64,000 bases of DNA from Actinomycetes bacterium (GTDB lineage Bacteria > Actinomycetota > Actinomycetes > Mycobacteriales > Mycobacteriaceae): contig JAEYMI010000043.1 in the NCBI GenBank assembly GCA_023461275.1, positions 1 to 64,000 of the forward strand, given 5' to 3'. The position numbers and the translations under genes were made by a program. Under the pieces are notes generated by a model. It made no database searches. It was not told the origin of the DNA and worked only from the letters and a program-made list of their open reading frames with translations. Below, in pieces: positions 7,551 to 15,919 of the stretch. Numbering within the stretch: position 1 is the stretch's first letter; each line of letters opens with the position of its first letter.

Positions 7551-9097
7551 TGACCTACCGCCTCGCTGACGAACCCCGTCGCCATGCAATCGAACGGCCC
7601 GACGCCCCGGCCCTGACCGGTCGCGGGACCTCACTGACCTACGCCGAACTCGACCGGCGCACCAACCGACTCGCTAACGTGCTCGCACAGCGCGGGATCA
7701 GACCTGCGGCCCGAGTGGCCGTCCTGGACCGCAACTCGGTGCAGGTGGTGGAAGTACTGTTCGCGAGCGCCAAGATCGGCGCGGTCACCGTTCCCGTCAA
7801 CTGGCGGCTCACAGCGGCCGAACTCGCCGACGTCCTCGACGACTGCGAAGCCGAAATCTTGTTCTACGAAAGCACTTTCGGCGCTACGGTAGCCCAACTG
7901 CGAAGCCGGGTACCCTCGCTCACCCAGTTTGTGGTCATCGACGGTGAGGAAGACTGCGACTACGAGGCCCTGATCGCCGGCGCCGACGAACACGATCCAG
8001 GATGGGCCGGCGAAGACGACGACATCGTGCTCCAGCTCTACACCTCGGGTACCACCGCCAAACCAAAGGGTGTGCTCAGCTCCAACAGAAACCTCGGTGC
8101 CTGTACCCGTTCCGGTGGCCCGTGGGGATTCGACTCCTCCTCGGTGAGTTTGTGTGCGATGCCGCTATTCCACATCGGCGGCCTCGGATTCGTGCTCGTC
8201 GGCATGGCTTACGGTGCCCACAGCATCATCGTGCGCGATTTCACCCCTCAGTCGTTACTCGACACCCTCGAGCAGCACCGCATCACCAACACCTTCCTGG
8301 TTCCATCGGTTATCGGAATGCTGGTGGAGGTTCCCGGTGCAGCAGACCGAGATGTGACGGCGCTGCGCTCGATCGCCTACGGCTCCTCACCGATCACCCC
8401 GGCCCTGCTCAAGCGTGCCCTGGCCACGTTCGGACGGCCACTGTTCCAGGTGTACGGACTCACCGAGACCCACGGCGCCATTACCCAGCTCGACGCCGAT
8501 GACCATGCCACCGCCGGTGATCGGGTGCATCTTCTGCGTTCCGTCGGAAAACCGTATCCCTGGGTGGAGCTACGAATTATTCGCCCATATTCCACGGAGC
8601 CGGCGGATATCGACGAATCCGGAGAGATCTGTGTTCGGTCCCCGCAGAACACCGTCGGCTACTTCAATCGGCCCGAGGAAACCGCGAAGGCGATCGACAA
8701 CGACGGCTGGTTTCACACCGGTGACGTAGGGCGATTCGATCAGGATGGCTATCTTTTCATCACTGATCGCATCAAAGACATGATCATCACCGGCGGGGAG
8801 AACGTCTATCCGATCGAAGTCGAATCGGTGATAGCCGAATACCCGGGCGTTTCCCAGGTAGCAGTCATCGGCGTTCCTGATCCGGTGTGGGGAGAAGCAG
8901 TCAAAGCCGTGGTCATCGCCGCACCGGGGCAGATGATCGACCCTCTCGAACTGATGACGTTCGCCCGCGATCGTCTCGCCGGCTACAAATGCCCCAAATC
9001 GATCGACATCGCCAATGCCCTTCCGATGGGAGCGACGGGCAAGATACTGAAGCGAGAATTGCGCACCCAGTACGCCCCGCCACTCTCCATGAACTAG
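7550..9097 (+). CDS. Acyl-CoA synthetase (AMP-forming, fatty-acid CoA ligase type)
   Basis: 515 residues, typical for the ANL superfamily. It would adenylate a carboxylic acid and transfer it to CoA. Motifs in order: the P-loop-like YTSGTTAKPKGV, PLFHIGGLGF, YGLTETHG, GEICVRSPQNTVGYFNRPE, the hinge TGDVGRFDQDGYLFITDRIKD split around the Asp-Arg pair, IITGGENVYPIEVE and the C-terminal Lys in MGATGKILKRELR. It shares the TGATG junction with the MpaB-family gene. In context it probably activates the acid generated by the neighbouring oxygenase and aldehyde dehydrogenase for beta-oxidation. Confidence 0.92.
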   Translation: MTYRLADEPRRHAIERPDAPALTGRGTSLTYAELDRRTNRLANVLAQRGIRPAARVAVLDRNSVQVVEVLFASAKIGAVTVPVNWRLTAAELADVLDDCEAEILFYESTFGATVAQLRSRVPSLTQFVVIDGEEDCDYEALIAGADEHDPGWAGEDDDIVLQLYTSGTTAKPKGVLSSNRNLGACTRSGGPWGFDSSSVSLCAMPLFHIGGLGFVLVGMAYGAHSIIVRDFTPQSLLDTLEQHRITNTFLVPSVIGMLVEVPGAADRDVTALRSIAYGSSPITPALLKRALATFGRPLFQVYGLTETHGAITQLDADDHATAGDRVHLLRSVGKPYPWVELRIIRPYSTEPADIDESGEICVRSPQNTVGYFNRPEETAKAIDNDGWFHTGDVGRFDQDGYLFITDRIKDMIITGGENVYPIEVESVIAEYPGVSQVAVIGVPDPVWGEAVKAVVIAAPGQMIDPLELMTFARDRLAGYKCPKSIDIANALPMGATGKILKRELRTQYAPPLSMN

Positions 9098-9151
9098 AGC
9101 GTGTCTACGCCATCGGGCCACGTCGCGCTACCCGCTTGGTACGTTGCCCAG

Positions 9152-9730
9152 ATGAGGATCCAACGCGCACTTCTGATTCCCGTGGCCGCTGCCGTCGTTG
9201 TTCTGGCCGGCTGTTCGGATGACTCGTCGTCGACCACCGCCTCCCCGAGTAGCGGCGAGGCAGCGTCGCAGAGCTGCCCGACGGCCACCCCGTCGGCTCC
9301 GGCGTCGCCGGAATGGACGTTCGACGGCACCACCGGGAAGGTGCAGGTCAGCGGTTCCACCGACACCGCGGCGCCGTACATCAAGGTCGATGCGCCGTTC
9401 AGCGTCGCGACCACAGAGGTACACACCCTGACCGCGGGCACCGGGCCGGATGTGCCGGCCAACGCAACGGTCAGCGTCTGCTACGAGGGCGTCAACGGAC
9501 GCGACGGCAACGTCTTCGACAGCAGCTACCAGCGCGGTGAACCGGCATCGTTCTCGCTCGACGGCGTGATCCCGGGATTCACCAAGGCCATCGCGGGCCA
9601 GAAGGTCGGCTCGACCGTGGCCGTCGCGATCGCTCCCGCCGACGGCTACCCCGACGGCCAGCCCAGCGCCAACATCAACAAGGGCGACACCCTGATCTTC
9701 GCCATCAAGATCCTCAGCGCCCAGGGCTGA
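9152..9730 (+). CDS. FKBP-type peptidyl-prolyl isomerase lipoprotein
   Basis: 192 residues. The N-terminus MRIQRALLIPVAAAVVVLAGC is a lipoprotein signal with lipobox LAGC, so it should be anchored outside the membrane. A Ser/Thr/Ala-rich linker leads to an FKBP fold: VSVCYEGVNGRDGNVFDSSYQRGEPASF, then GVIPGFTKAIAGQKVGSTV and PADGYPDGQP near the active-site loop. It probably assists folding of exported proteins. ATG 9152 was preferred over the upstream in-frame start at 9101 because it begins the signal peptide. It converges with the VWA gene downstream. Confidence 0.88.
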   Translation: MRIQRALLIPVAAAVVVLAGCSDDSSSTTASPSSGEAASQSCPTATPSAPASPEWTFDGTTGKVQVSGSTDTAAPYIKVDAPFSVATTEVHTLTAGTGPDVPANATVSVCYEGVNGRDGNVFDSSYQRGEPASFSLDGVIPGFTKAIAGQKVGSTVAVAIAPADGYPDGQPSANINKGDTLIFAIKILSAQG

Positions 9731-9748
9731 CGCCCCGACGACGATCCG

Positions 9749-11302
9749 TCAGCTCAGCGCGGCGCCCAGCTCGTCGGCCCGGCCGATGAGTTCGGCGCCG
9801 TCGCGGGCGCTGATCACGCCGTCGCAGTGCTCCGCGTATTCGTCGAGCGCACAACCGGTTTGGGTCCAATAGCGCGACGGTTCGGGCGTCACCCAGGCCA
9901 CCCGATGCGTGCGACGGCAGAGCTCTGCGAACATATCGATCCGTGGGTCGAACCCGTTGCTGCGCGCATCACCGACGATGAGCACCGACGTCCGGCGGCC
10001 GAGCAGATCACCGAAGTCGTCGAGCATCCCGGTCAGCATCGCGCCGTAATCGCTTGTCGCAGAGAGGTCGAGGTCGTCGGAGGCGAGTACCGCGGTCAAC
10101 GCCTGATCGGCGTTGGCGCCGCGCAGTGCCGCGGTCACCAGTACGGGCTTGTCGACGAAGGCGACCACCTCGCAGCGATCGCCGAACCGGTGCAGGGTCT
10201 GTGCCAACCGCAGGATGAACCCGGTGACCGGCCGCACCGAAAGCGAGACGTCGACGATGACGAGCATGCGCACCGGTCCCGGAGAATGCCTCCGCCGCCA
10301 GAGTGAGAGTGGCACACCATCAGTGGTGACCGCGGCCCGCATCGTGCGTCGGATGTCGAGCGGCCCGCGGTCGGCGAGCCGGGTGACCCGACGCGGCGCT
10401 CCGCGCATCCGCTGCACCAGACGATGGCAGGCACGGTCAATGTCGGCCTGGTCGGTGGTCACCAGCCGGTCGCGATCGTCACCGTCGACGACGGCCGACG
10501 ATGCCTCCAGGCGAGCAGCCTCCAGGCGAGCGGTCAACGCATCCACAAAGGCGGCCAGTGCTCGTTCGAGCTCGGCGCGCTCGGCGGCGTCGAGCCCCTC
10601 GGCACCGTCGATGCCGTAGGCGCGTCGTGCGTCGTAGGCGTCCAGGGCACGCAGGAGTGCGGCGGCGTCGTTGACGCCCAACGGATTTCCGCGCACCCGC
10701 GTCGACGACCCGACCAACTCCCCCACCTCGGCGGCATCGGCCTGATCCACCTCGATGGTGTAGGTGACGCCCCCGGATACCGAATCCGATTCGGTGTCGA
10801 CGCCGAGTTGTTCGGCACCCGAGGACACCGTGAAATCGTTCTCCTCGCGGTGAGCGCTCTCGCCGGTCCGCGCTTGGGCGTCGGGATCGTCGACCATCAG
10901 ATCACCGATCTCGTCGGTGTGTTCGTCGGCGCCGATCATCCGGCCCGCACCCTCGAACTCCTCATCCCAGACGACGTCGTCGGGCAGTTCGCCGGCCAGC
11001 CCACGTACCCGCGGTAGCTCGTCGTCGGCGACCCTGTGCTGCGCACCGAGGAAGAAGATGTCGAACGCGATGTCGAATCCCGGTGCCTCGTAACCATATT
11101 TGACGCTAACGCTGCGCAGCGCGGCACGCAGGACATCGATGTCGGCGGCCCCGATGATGGCCATGGTCCGCCGGATCTCGATGACCTCGGCCGGTGAGGC
11201 GGCCACCCCGTGCACCCGCAGGACCCGGCCGAACAGCACCGACAACAGGTCCAGCACCCGATCACGCTGTGCGTGAACGTCATCTGCCAGAACGGTGGGC
11301 AT
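9749..11302 (-). CDS. VWA domain protein, CoxE-like
   Basis: 517 residues. The C-terminal half carries a von Willebrand A/CoxE-type domain with MIDAS motif VDVSLSV (DxSxS) and SDYGAML, followed by RRTSVLIVGDAR. The N-terminal half is helical and acidic. Such proteins partner MoxR AAA+ ATPases as metal-dependent chaperones that mature or activate an enzyme. The start is 11 bases after the MoxR stop, so these two are an operon. The neighbouring methanol dehydrogenase gene is a plausible client, which is inference from position. Confidence 0.88.
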   Translation of the reverse strand: MPTVLADDVHAQRDRVLDLLSVLFGRVLRVHGVAASPAEVIEIRRTMAIIGAADIDVLRAALRSVSVKYGYEAPGFDIAFDIFFLGAQHRVADDELPRVRGLAGELPDDVVWDEEFEGAGRMIGADEHTDEIGDLMVDDPDAQARTGESAHREENDFTVSSGAEQLGVDTESDSVSGGVTYTIEVDQADAAEVGELVGSSTRVRGNPLGVNDAAALLRALDAYDARRAYGIDGAEGLDAAERAELERALAAFVDALTARLEAARLEASSAVVDGDDRDRLVTTDQADIDRACHRLVQRMRGAPRRVTRLADRGPLDIRRTMRAAVTTDGVPLSLWRRRHSPGPVRMLVIVDVSLSVRPVTGFILRLAQTLHRFGDRCEVVAFVDKPVLVTAALRGANADQALTAVLASDDLDLSATSDYGAMLTGMLDDFGDLLGRRTSVLIVGDARSNGFDPRIDMFAELCRRTHRVAWVTPEPSRYWTQTGCALDEYAEHCDGVISARDGAELIGRADELGAALS

Positions 11303-11313
11303 CGGGTCGCGAT

Positions 11314-12405
11314 TCAGCGTCGGCGCTGCTGTGCGCTGCGGGCCCGGCCGGCACCGAACGCGGTGGCGGTCACCGATGCCGTCGGCGTCGAACCGTCGGA
11401 ACCGACCACCTGCCCACCGGAACCCGGCTGGCCGCCGGAACCCGAAGTCGGGTTGGCCAGTGCCCGTCGAGCGATGTCCAGGTCGGAGCCGAACTTCACC
11501 AGCAACGCCAGCAGAGCGCGATCCACCGGCTCACGCTGATCAGCCAGACGTTCGGTATTGCCCTCGCGCACAGCCAGATACGACGCCGCTCGCGCCGCGT
11601 CGATCACCTCGGCGATCGACGGACTCTTGCGCAGCGGGAGTTCCCGCAGTTGGCGTGCCAGTTCGACGATCCGAGCGACCACGGAATCCTCGACCTCGGG
11701 GGCGCGTACCGCGACGATCCGACGTTCGCGCTCGGCGTCGGGATAGGAGACCTGAAAGTGCAGGCAACGACGCTTGAGGGCCGGCGACAGTTCACGAGTG
11801 TCGTTGGAGGTCAAGATGACCCACGGTGCCGAGCGGGCGGTGAAGGTGCCGAGCTCCGGGATGGTGACCTGCCGTTCGGCGAGGACTTCCAGCATCACGG
11901 CCTCCATCGCCTCGTCGGTGCGGTCGATCTCGTCGACGAGCAGCACGGTCGGCACCGGCGACATGATGGCGCTCAGCAACGGGCGGGCCACCAGGAAGTC
12001 TTCGGTGTAGACACCGATGTCGGTGCGCGCCAACACCGCCGACGCCGCCTGCAACGATTTCTCGGCGGACAGCTCGGAGCTGATCCGGTCGCGCAGCATC
12101 TGGACGTGCAGGAGCTGGCGTGCGTAGTCCCACTCGTAGAGGGCGCGTGCCTCGTCGAGACCTTCGTAGCATTGCAGGCGGATCAGATCGCGGCCCGACG
12201 CCGCGGCCAGGGCTTTGGCCAGCTCGGTCTTGCCGACGCCGGCGGGCCCCTCGAGCAGCAGCGGCCGGTCCAGCAGCGTCGCGAGGTGGACCACGACGGC
12301 CAGATCACCGTCGATCAGATAGCCCTGCTCACCCAGTGCGGCAGTCAGATCCTCCGAGCTCTCGAACATCGTACTCGGGCTGGACAGGGTGATGGTCTCC
12401 GACAT
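11314..12405 (-). CDS. MoxR family AAA+ ATPase
   Basis: 363 residues. Walker A is GPAGVGKT (residues 53-60), Walker B is LLVDEIDR, then a sensor-1 LTSNDTRELSPALKRRCL and PDAERERRIVAVR. The last 50 residues are a Gly/Ser/Thr-rich tail (TSGSGGQPGSGGQ) not needed for the ATPase fold. MoxR proteins remodel client enzymes with a VWA partner, here the next gene. ATG 12405 has a GAGGAG site six bases upstream. A strong terminator separates it from the upstream methanol dehydrogenase gene, so it may be expressed by read-through or from its own promoter. Confidence 0.92.
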   Translation of the reverse strand: MSETITLSSPSTMFESSEDLTAALGEQGYLIDGDLAVVVHLATLLDRPLLLEGPAGVGKTELAKALAAASGRDLIRLQCYEGLDEARALYEWDYARQLLHVQMLRDRISSELSAEKSLQAASAVLARTDIGVYTEDFLVARPLLSAIMSPVPTVLLVDEIDRTDEAMEAVMLEVLAERQVTIPELGTFTARSAPWVILTSNDTRELSPALKRRCLHFQVSYPDAERERRIVAVRAPEVEDSVVARIVELARQLRELPLRKSPSIAEVIDAARAASYLAVREGNTERLADQREPVDRALLALLVKFGSDLDIARRALANPTSGSGGQPGSGGQVVGSDGSTPTASVTATAFGAGRARSAQQRRR

Positions 12406-12457
12406 GGCTCCTCAATCGGCCGTAAAGCGTTGATAATCAGCGGAATCGACGTCGCGT

Positions 12458-12493
12458 GCCCCCGCTGACCGGGTTCGGTTGGTCAGCGGGGGC
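12458..12493 (-). terminator. Hairpin terminator after methanol dehydrogenase
   Basis: A perfect 13-bp stem GCCCCCGCTGACC/GGTCAGCGGGGGC with a 10-base loop begins nine bases past the dehydrogenase stop. There is no T-run. It would reduce transcription into moxR. Confidence 0.7.
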
Positions 12494-12501
12494 GAGCACG
12501 G

Positions 12502-13773
12502 TCAGTAACTGCCGGTGAAGGCGTGCGTGACCAGCGGGATCATCGACTCGACGGTGCATTCGCGGGGGTTACCCGGGGTGCACCAGTCGTCCATCATGTG
12601 CTCGGAGATGGCGCGGATCTGCTTGTCCGAGGTGTCCATCGTCTCGCCGCGGCCCTCGTACTTGCCGGTGTTCATCCGGTTCTTCTCGTAGCTGGTGGTC
12701 GAGAGCGAGCCGAAGTTGTCCGGGATGCCGAGGTCCTTCGACAACCGGATCGCTTCCTCCACAGCGGCATCCGCGGCCTGGGCGGTGGTCATGTTGCGGG
12801 TGTCGACGCCCAGCAGGCGGGCGATCTCGGCGTAGCGCTCGTAGCGAGCGGGCAGGTTGTACTCCCACACACGCGGCAGGGCGATGGCGTTGTTGAGACC
12901 GTGATGGCTGTCGTAGAAGGCCGACACCGCGTGCGAGAGCGAGTGCACCAGACCCAGGCCGCCGGAGTTGAACGCCTGTGCCGCAATGTATTGCGCGTGC
13001 ATCATGCCGGCACGGGCCGCCAGGTTGCGGGGCTCGTAGACCGCGGTCCGCAGGTGATCGCGGATCAGCTCGATCGAGTACTTGGCGTTGCCCAGCGACG
13101 GCTCGAAGTCCAGACGCGAGACGAACGGCTCGGAGGCGTGCGCCAGCACGTCGAATCCGCAGAACGCGGTGAAGTGTTCGGGGCAGGTGTAGTAGAGCAG
13201 CGGGTCGTCCATCGCCAGGTCGACGAGGCAGGTGTCGTCGAAGGCCACCCACTTATGAGGCTTGTTCATGTCCGAGGTGTCGGTGATGACGTAGGCCCAG
13301 GAGGTCTCCGAGCCGGTGCCCGCGGTGGTCGAGACCGCGATGTGCTTGGGGTTCTCCTTGTTGGTGGCCTTGGCGAAGCCCTCGAACTCGTTGATGTTGC
13401 GGCCGTCGTGGGCGATGACCATGCGGGCGCCCTTGGCGGCGTCGTGGCTGGAACCGCCACCGACAGAGATGATTCCGTCGCACTTCTCCGACTGGTACAG
13501 CGCCGCGGCGTCCATACAGTTGTAGTCCTTGGGGTTGGACTCCACCTTGTCGTAGAGGACGACGTCGACGCCCTGGTACTCGATCTTGCCGGTGAGCTCC
13601 TCGATGATGCCCGAGCCACGCAGGCCGGTGGTCATCAGCAGCACGCGGGACATGCCGAGTTCCTTGGCCTCCACGCCGATCATGTCGTGCGCGCCGACAC
13701 CGAGCTTGGCTTTGGGGAAGGGATGGAATTCCTTGATCGGGAAATCCCAGATCTGATTCAGTTCGATTGCCAT
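12502..13773 (-). CDS. mno: NDMA-dependent methanol dehydrogenase (iron-type alcohol dehydrogenase family)
   Basis: 423 residues. The N-terminus MAIELNQIWDFPIKEFHPFP, then LMTTGLRGSGIIEEL, VVLYDKVESNPKDYN, SVGGGSSHDAAKGAR and TTAGTGSETSWAYVITD are signatures of the actinobacterial decameric NAD(P)-containing methanol:NDMA oxidoreductase. Metal-site residues fall in FCGFDVLAHASEPF and SLSHAVSAFYDSHHGLNNAI. It oxidises methanol, other short alcohols and formaldehyde with a tightly bound nicotinamide cofactor. ATG 13773 is preceded by AAGGAG; an open frame extends eight codons further. The neighbouring moxR and VWA genes may encode its activase. The MarR gene upstream is separated by about 190 bases and seems to serve the FUSC exporter instead. 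Confidence 0.93.
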   Translation of the reverse strand: MAIELNQIWDFPIKEFHPFPKAKLGVGAHDMIGVEAKELGMSRVLLMTTGLRGSGIIEELTGKIEYQGVDVVLYDKVESNPKDYNCMDAAALYQSEKCDGIISVGGGSSHDAAKGARMVIAHDGRNINEFEGFAKATNKENPKHIAVSTTAGTGSETSWAYVITDTSDMNKPHKWVAFDDTCLVDLAMDDPLLYYTCPEHFTAFCGFDVLAHASEPFVSRLDFEPSLGNAKYSIELIRDHLRTAVYEPRNLAARAGMMHAQYIAAQAFNSGGLGLVHSLSHAVSAFYDSHHGLNNAIALPRVWEYNLPARYERYAEIARLLGVDTRNMTTAQAADAAVEEAIRLSKDLGIPDNFGSLSTTSYEKNRMNTGKYEGRGETMDTSDKQIRAISEHMMDDWCTPGNPRECTVESMIPLVTHAFTGSY

Positions 13774-13960
13774 GGAATGAAACTCCTTGAGAGACAAACA
13801 GGTTTGCGATCAAACAGCGCCCGGTCGCCGCATGCGGGGCCTGATCGGAGACGATCATCCGGCGATCGCGTGGTGTGACGAGACGTTGTCTTCTTCGAGG
13901 ATGTATGCCAGATCACAGTCGCTCAAGGGGGCCTGTTCGCATACCCCGGAGTTCAGCCGC

Positions 13961-14485
13961 TCAGGTGAGGTGACGACCTGTCCGACCGGACAGGTTCTGA
14001 GAAACCTTGCGCAGCAGCGCCGTCAGCGTCGCGCGTTCGGAATCATCAAGAACCGCGAGAACTTTGGCGTCGTCGTCGAGTCGCCGTGGCAATTCGGCGT
14101 CGACGACGGCCCGCCCGTCGTCGGTGATCTCCAGCAGCACCACCCGACCATCACGAGCCGACCGGCTGCGCCGCAACAGTCCCCGCTTGGCGAGAGCCTC
14201 GGTGAGTTTGGTGATCGAGGCCCCGCTGAGCATGGTCGTGGAGACCACCTCGCTGGCCCGCAACGGACGAGAGGATCGGGCGAGCGCGCCGAGGACGTCG
14301 AACTCCGATCGCGATACGGCATGGCGCTCGAGACTGGCGTCGAGCCGATGCGCGGCCACCGAGGCGATCAGCGTCATCCGGCCGAGTGCGGCAATCGGTG
14401 AGGTGTCCAGATCGGGATAGGCGACCGCCCACTCTCGCTGGATGCGGTCCACGAGGTCGACGTCGTCATGCGAGTCCCTGCTCAC
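13961..14485 (-). CDS. MarR family transcriptional regulator
   Basis: 174 residues. A winged helix-turn-helix protein: SEFDVLGALARSSRPLRASE, MLSGASITKLTEALAKRGLLRR (recognition helix) and the wing SARDGRVVLLEITDDGR. MarR dimers usually release DNA on binding aromatic or phenolic ligands. It starts with GTG and is divergent from the FUSC membrane protein gene with a 55-base gap containing a perfect palindrome, so it most likely represses that exporter and itself. Near the end of its coding region lies an inverted repeat ACCTGTCC/GGACAGGT. Confidence 0.9.
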   Translation of the reverse strand: MSRDSHDDVDLVDRIQREWAVAYPDLDTSPIAALGRMTLIASVAAHRLDASLERHAVSRSEFDVLGALARSSRPLRASEVVSTTMLSGASITKLTEALAKRGLLRRSRSARDGRVVLLEITDDGRAVVDAELPRRLDDDAKVLAVLDDSERATLTALLRKVSQNLSGRTGRHLT

Positions 14486-14508
14486 CGGGTCAGCCTAACG
14501 CACATTTA

Positions 14509-14522
14509 TTTTACTAGTAAAA
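14509..14522. promoter_or_regulatory. Perfect palindrome TTTTACTAGTAAAA, probable MarR operator
   Basis: A 14-bp gapless palindrome inside an AT-rich 55-base divergent promoter region, 24 bases from the MarR start and 19 from the FUSC start. Size, symmetry and position fit an autoregulating MarR site. Confidence 0.65.
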
Positions 14523-14540
14523 CAGTGATAAATTTGTTCC

Positions 14541-15767
14541 ATGGCCCTGCCCTCCCACCCGTCGCACCCGACAGCGGCAGACCCGACAGCGGCAGACCCG
14601 ACAGCGGCCGGCCGACGGATCAAGGCGTTGGCCGTGCCCTTCCATCGGCATTCGTGGACGTCGGTGTTGCGTGTCGATCGCACCCGAATCGGCGTGGCAG
14701 CACCGATCCGGGTGGGCGTCGCCGTCGGATTCGTTCTCGTCGTGGCAGGCGTCACCGGCCACCGTGACATCGCAGGTTTCGCCGCCCTCGGCGCACTGAC
14801 ATCGGCGTTCTGCCGCCCGGATCCGCACGCGGTACGGCTCGCACGGCTCGGCGTCCTGGGCGTCGGCTTGGTCGGTTCGGTACTGGTGGGGTCGACGATC
14901 GGTATCGTCGGAGCCCCGCCGATCATCGAAGTACTGGTCATCTCGGTCATGGCAGGCGTCGCAGCCATGACATTGCGCGCTCTGCACATCGTCGGGCCCG
15001 GCGCGGTGATCTTCGTCTTCTCGGCGACCGGTGCGGCCGGTTTCGCACACACCGTCGACGACCTCGGCCGCGCCACCGCGGCAACCGCCGTCGGCTCGGT
15101 CTGCGGAGTCGCCGCCTCGCTGACGCCCTGGCTACTCACCTATCTCCGACCGTCCGAGAACCGATCAGCAACACCCAGCTCATCAGCGGTACGCCACGAG
15201 TCGATCCGAACGATCCTGGCGCGCCGTCCGTCGTCGGACATCACCACCCATGGCCTGTGGATCACCGTCGCGGGCGTGATCAGCGGTGCACTCGCCCTCA
15301 GCGTCGGACTGTCACATCCACTGTGGGCGACGATGGGCGCGGTGGCCGCCATGCAGGGCGTGACCTACCGCGTCACCGTCGACAGGGCCATAGCGCGGCT
15401 GGTCGGCAACGTCGGCGGCGCGCTCGTCGCCGCGGCCCTACTGGCCCTACCGCTTGGCTACTGGGGTGCGATCGGCGCCATCGTGATCCTGCAGACCGTC
15501 GCCGAGATCATGGCGCCGGTCAACTACGCCGTGACGTCGCTGGCCGTCACCCCGATGGCCCTGCTGCTGACCGCGCTGAGCGCAGGTCTGGCGCCCGAGG
15601 TGGCACTCGACCGCGTCGTCGACACCCTGATCGGCGTGGTCATCGGCGTCGTCGTCGCAGCCCTCACCATCAGCAGAAACGACGCGCACACCCGGTCACC
15701 ATCGGTTAGCGATCCAAAAGAGAACTCCGCAGATCAGCGAGATTCGACGGGACTGCCCGTCGGCTAG
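14541..15767 (+). CDS. FUSC family inner-membrane protein, probable aromatic-acid exporter
   Basis: 408 residues. Two blocks of hydrophobic helices: about 50-200 (IRVGVAVGFVLVVAGVTGH, LIGSVLVG-like segments, FVFSATGAAGFAHTV) and about 240-375 (WITVAGVISGALALSVGLSH, WATMGAVAAMQGVT). This duplicated arrangement and the HPLWATMGAVAAMQG motif are typical of the fusaric-acid-resistance/aromatic-acid exporter family. The N-terminus carries three DPTAA repeats. Control by the divergent MarR gene supports a role in export of aromatic or other toxic acids, perhaps linked to the benzoate genes elsewhere in the window. Substrate is unproven. Confidence 0.82.
   Translation: MALPSHPSHPTAADPTAADPTAAGRRIKALAVPFHRHSWTSVLRVDRTRIGVAAPIRVGVAVGFVLVVAGVTGHRDIAGFAALGALTSAFCRPDPHAVRLARLGVLGVGLVGSVLVGSTIGIVGAPPIIEVLVISVMAGVAAMTLRALHIVGPGAVIFVFSATGAAGFAHTVDDLGRATAATAVGSVCGVAASLTPWLLTYLRPSENRSATPSSSAVRHESIRTILARRPSSDITTHGLWITVAGVISGALALSVGLSHPLWATMGAVAAMQGVTYRVTVDRAIARLVGNVGGALVAAALLALPLGYWGAIGAIVILQTVAEIMAPVNYAVTSLAVTPMALLLTALSAGLAPEVALDRVVDTLIGVVIGVVVAALTISRNDAHTRSPSVSDPKENSADQRDSTGLPVG
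14565..14609 (+). repeat. Three-copy 15-bp in-frame tandem repeat
   Basis: Unit GACCCGACAGCGGCA (first copy begins CACCC, last ends GGCC) repeated three times near the FUSC start, encoding DPTAA units. Confidence 0.85.
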
Positions 15768-15919
15768 TCCACTGTTCACACATGGTGCGGCAGTTTTCCT
15801 GGCTGTCACATGAGGGAAACGACGAGGGTACTTCGCGACCATAGCGTCGTATCGCTCGCATAACTGACGTCCTCGCGTGTCCTTCGAGCCGTGAGCGAGG
15901 AGACAACCCAGGAGTATTC

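Noticed and set aside
12523..13878. 451-codon plus-strand open frame opposite methanol dehydrogenase
   Set aside because: Shadow of the dehydrogenase gene; low-complexity Val/Gly/Asp composition.
13976..13995. Inverted repeat ACCTGTCC/GGACAGGT as operator or terminator
   Set aside because: It lies inside the MarR coding region near its 3' end; symmetry can arise from coding LSGRTG, so no separate call was made.
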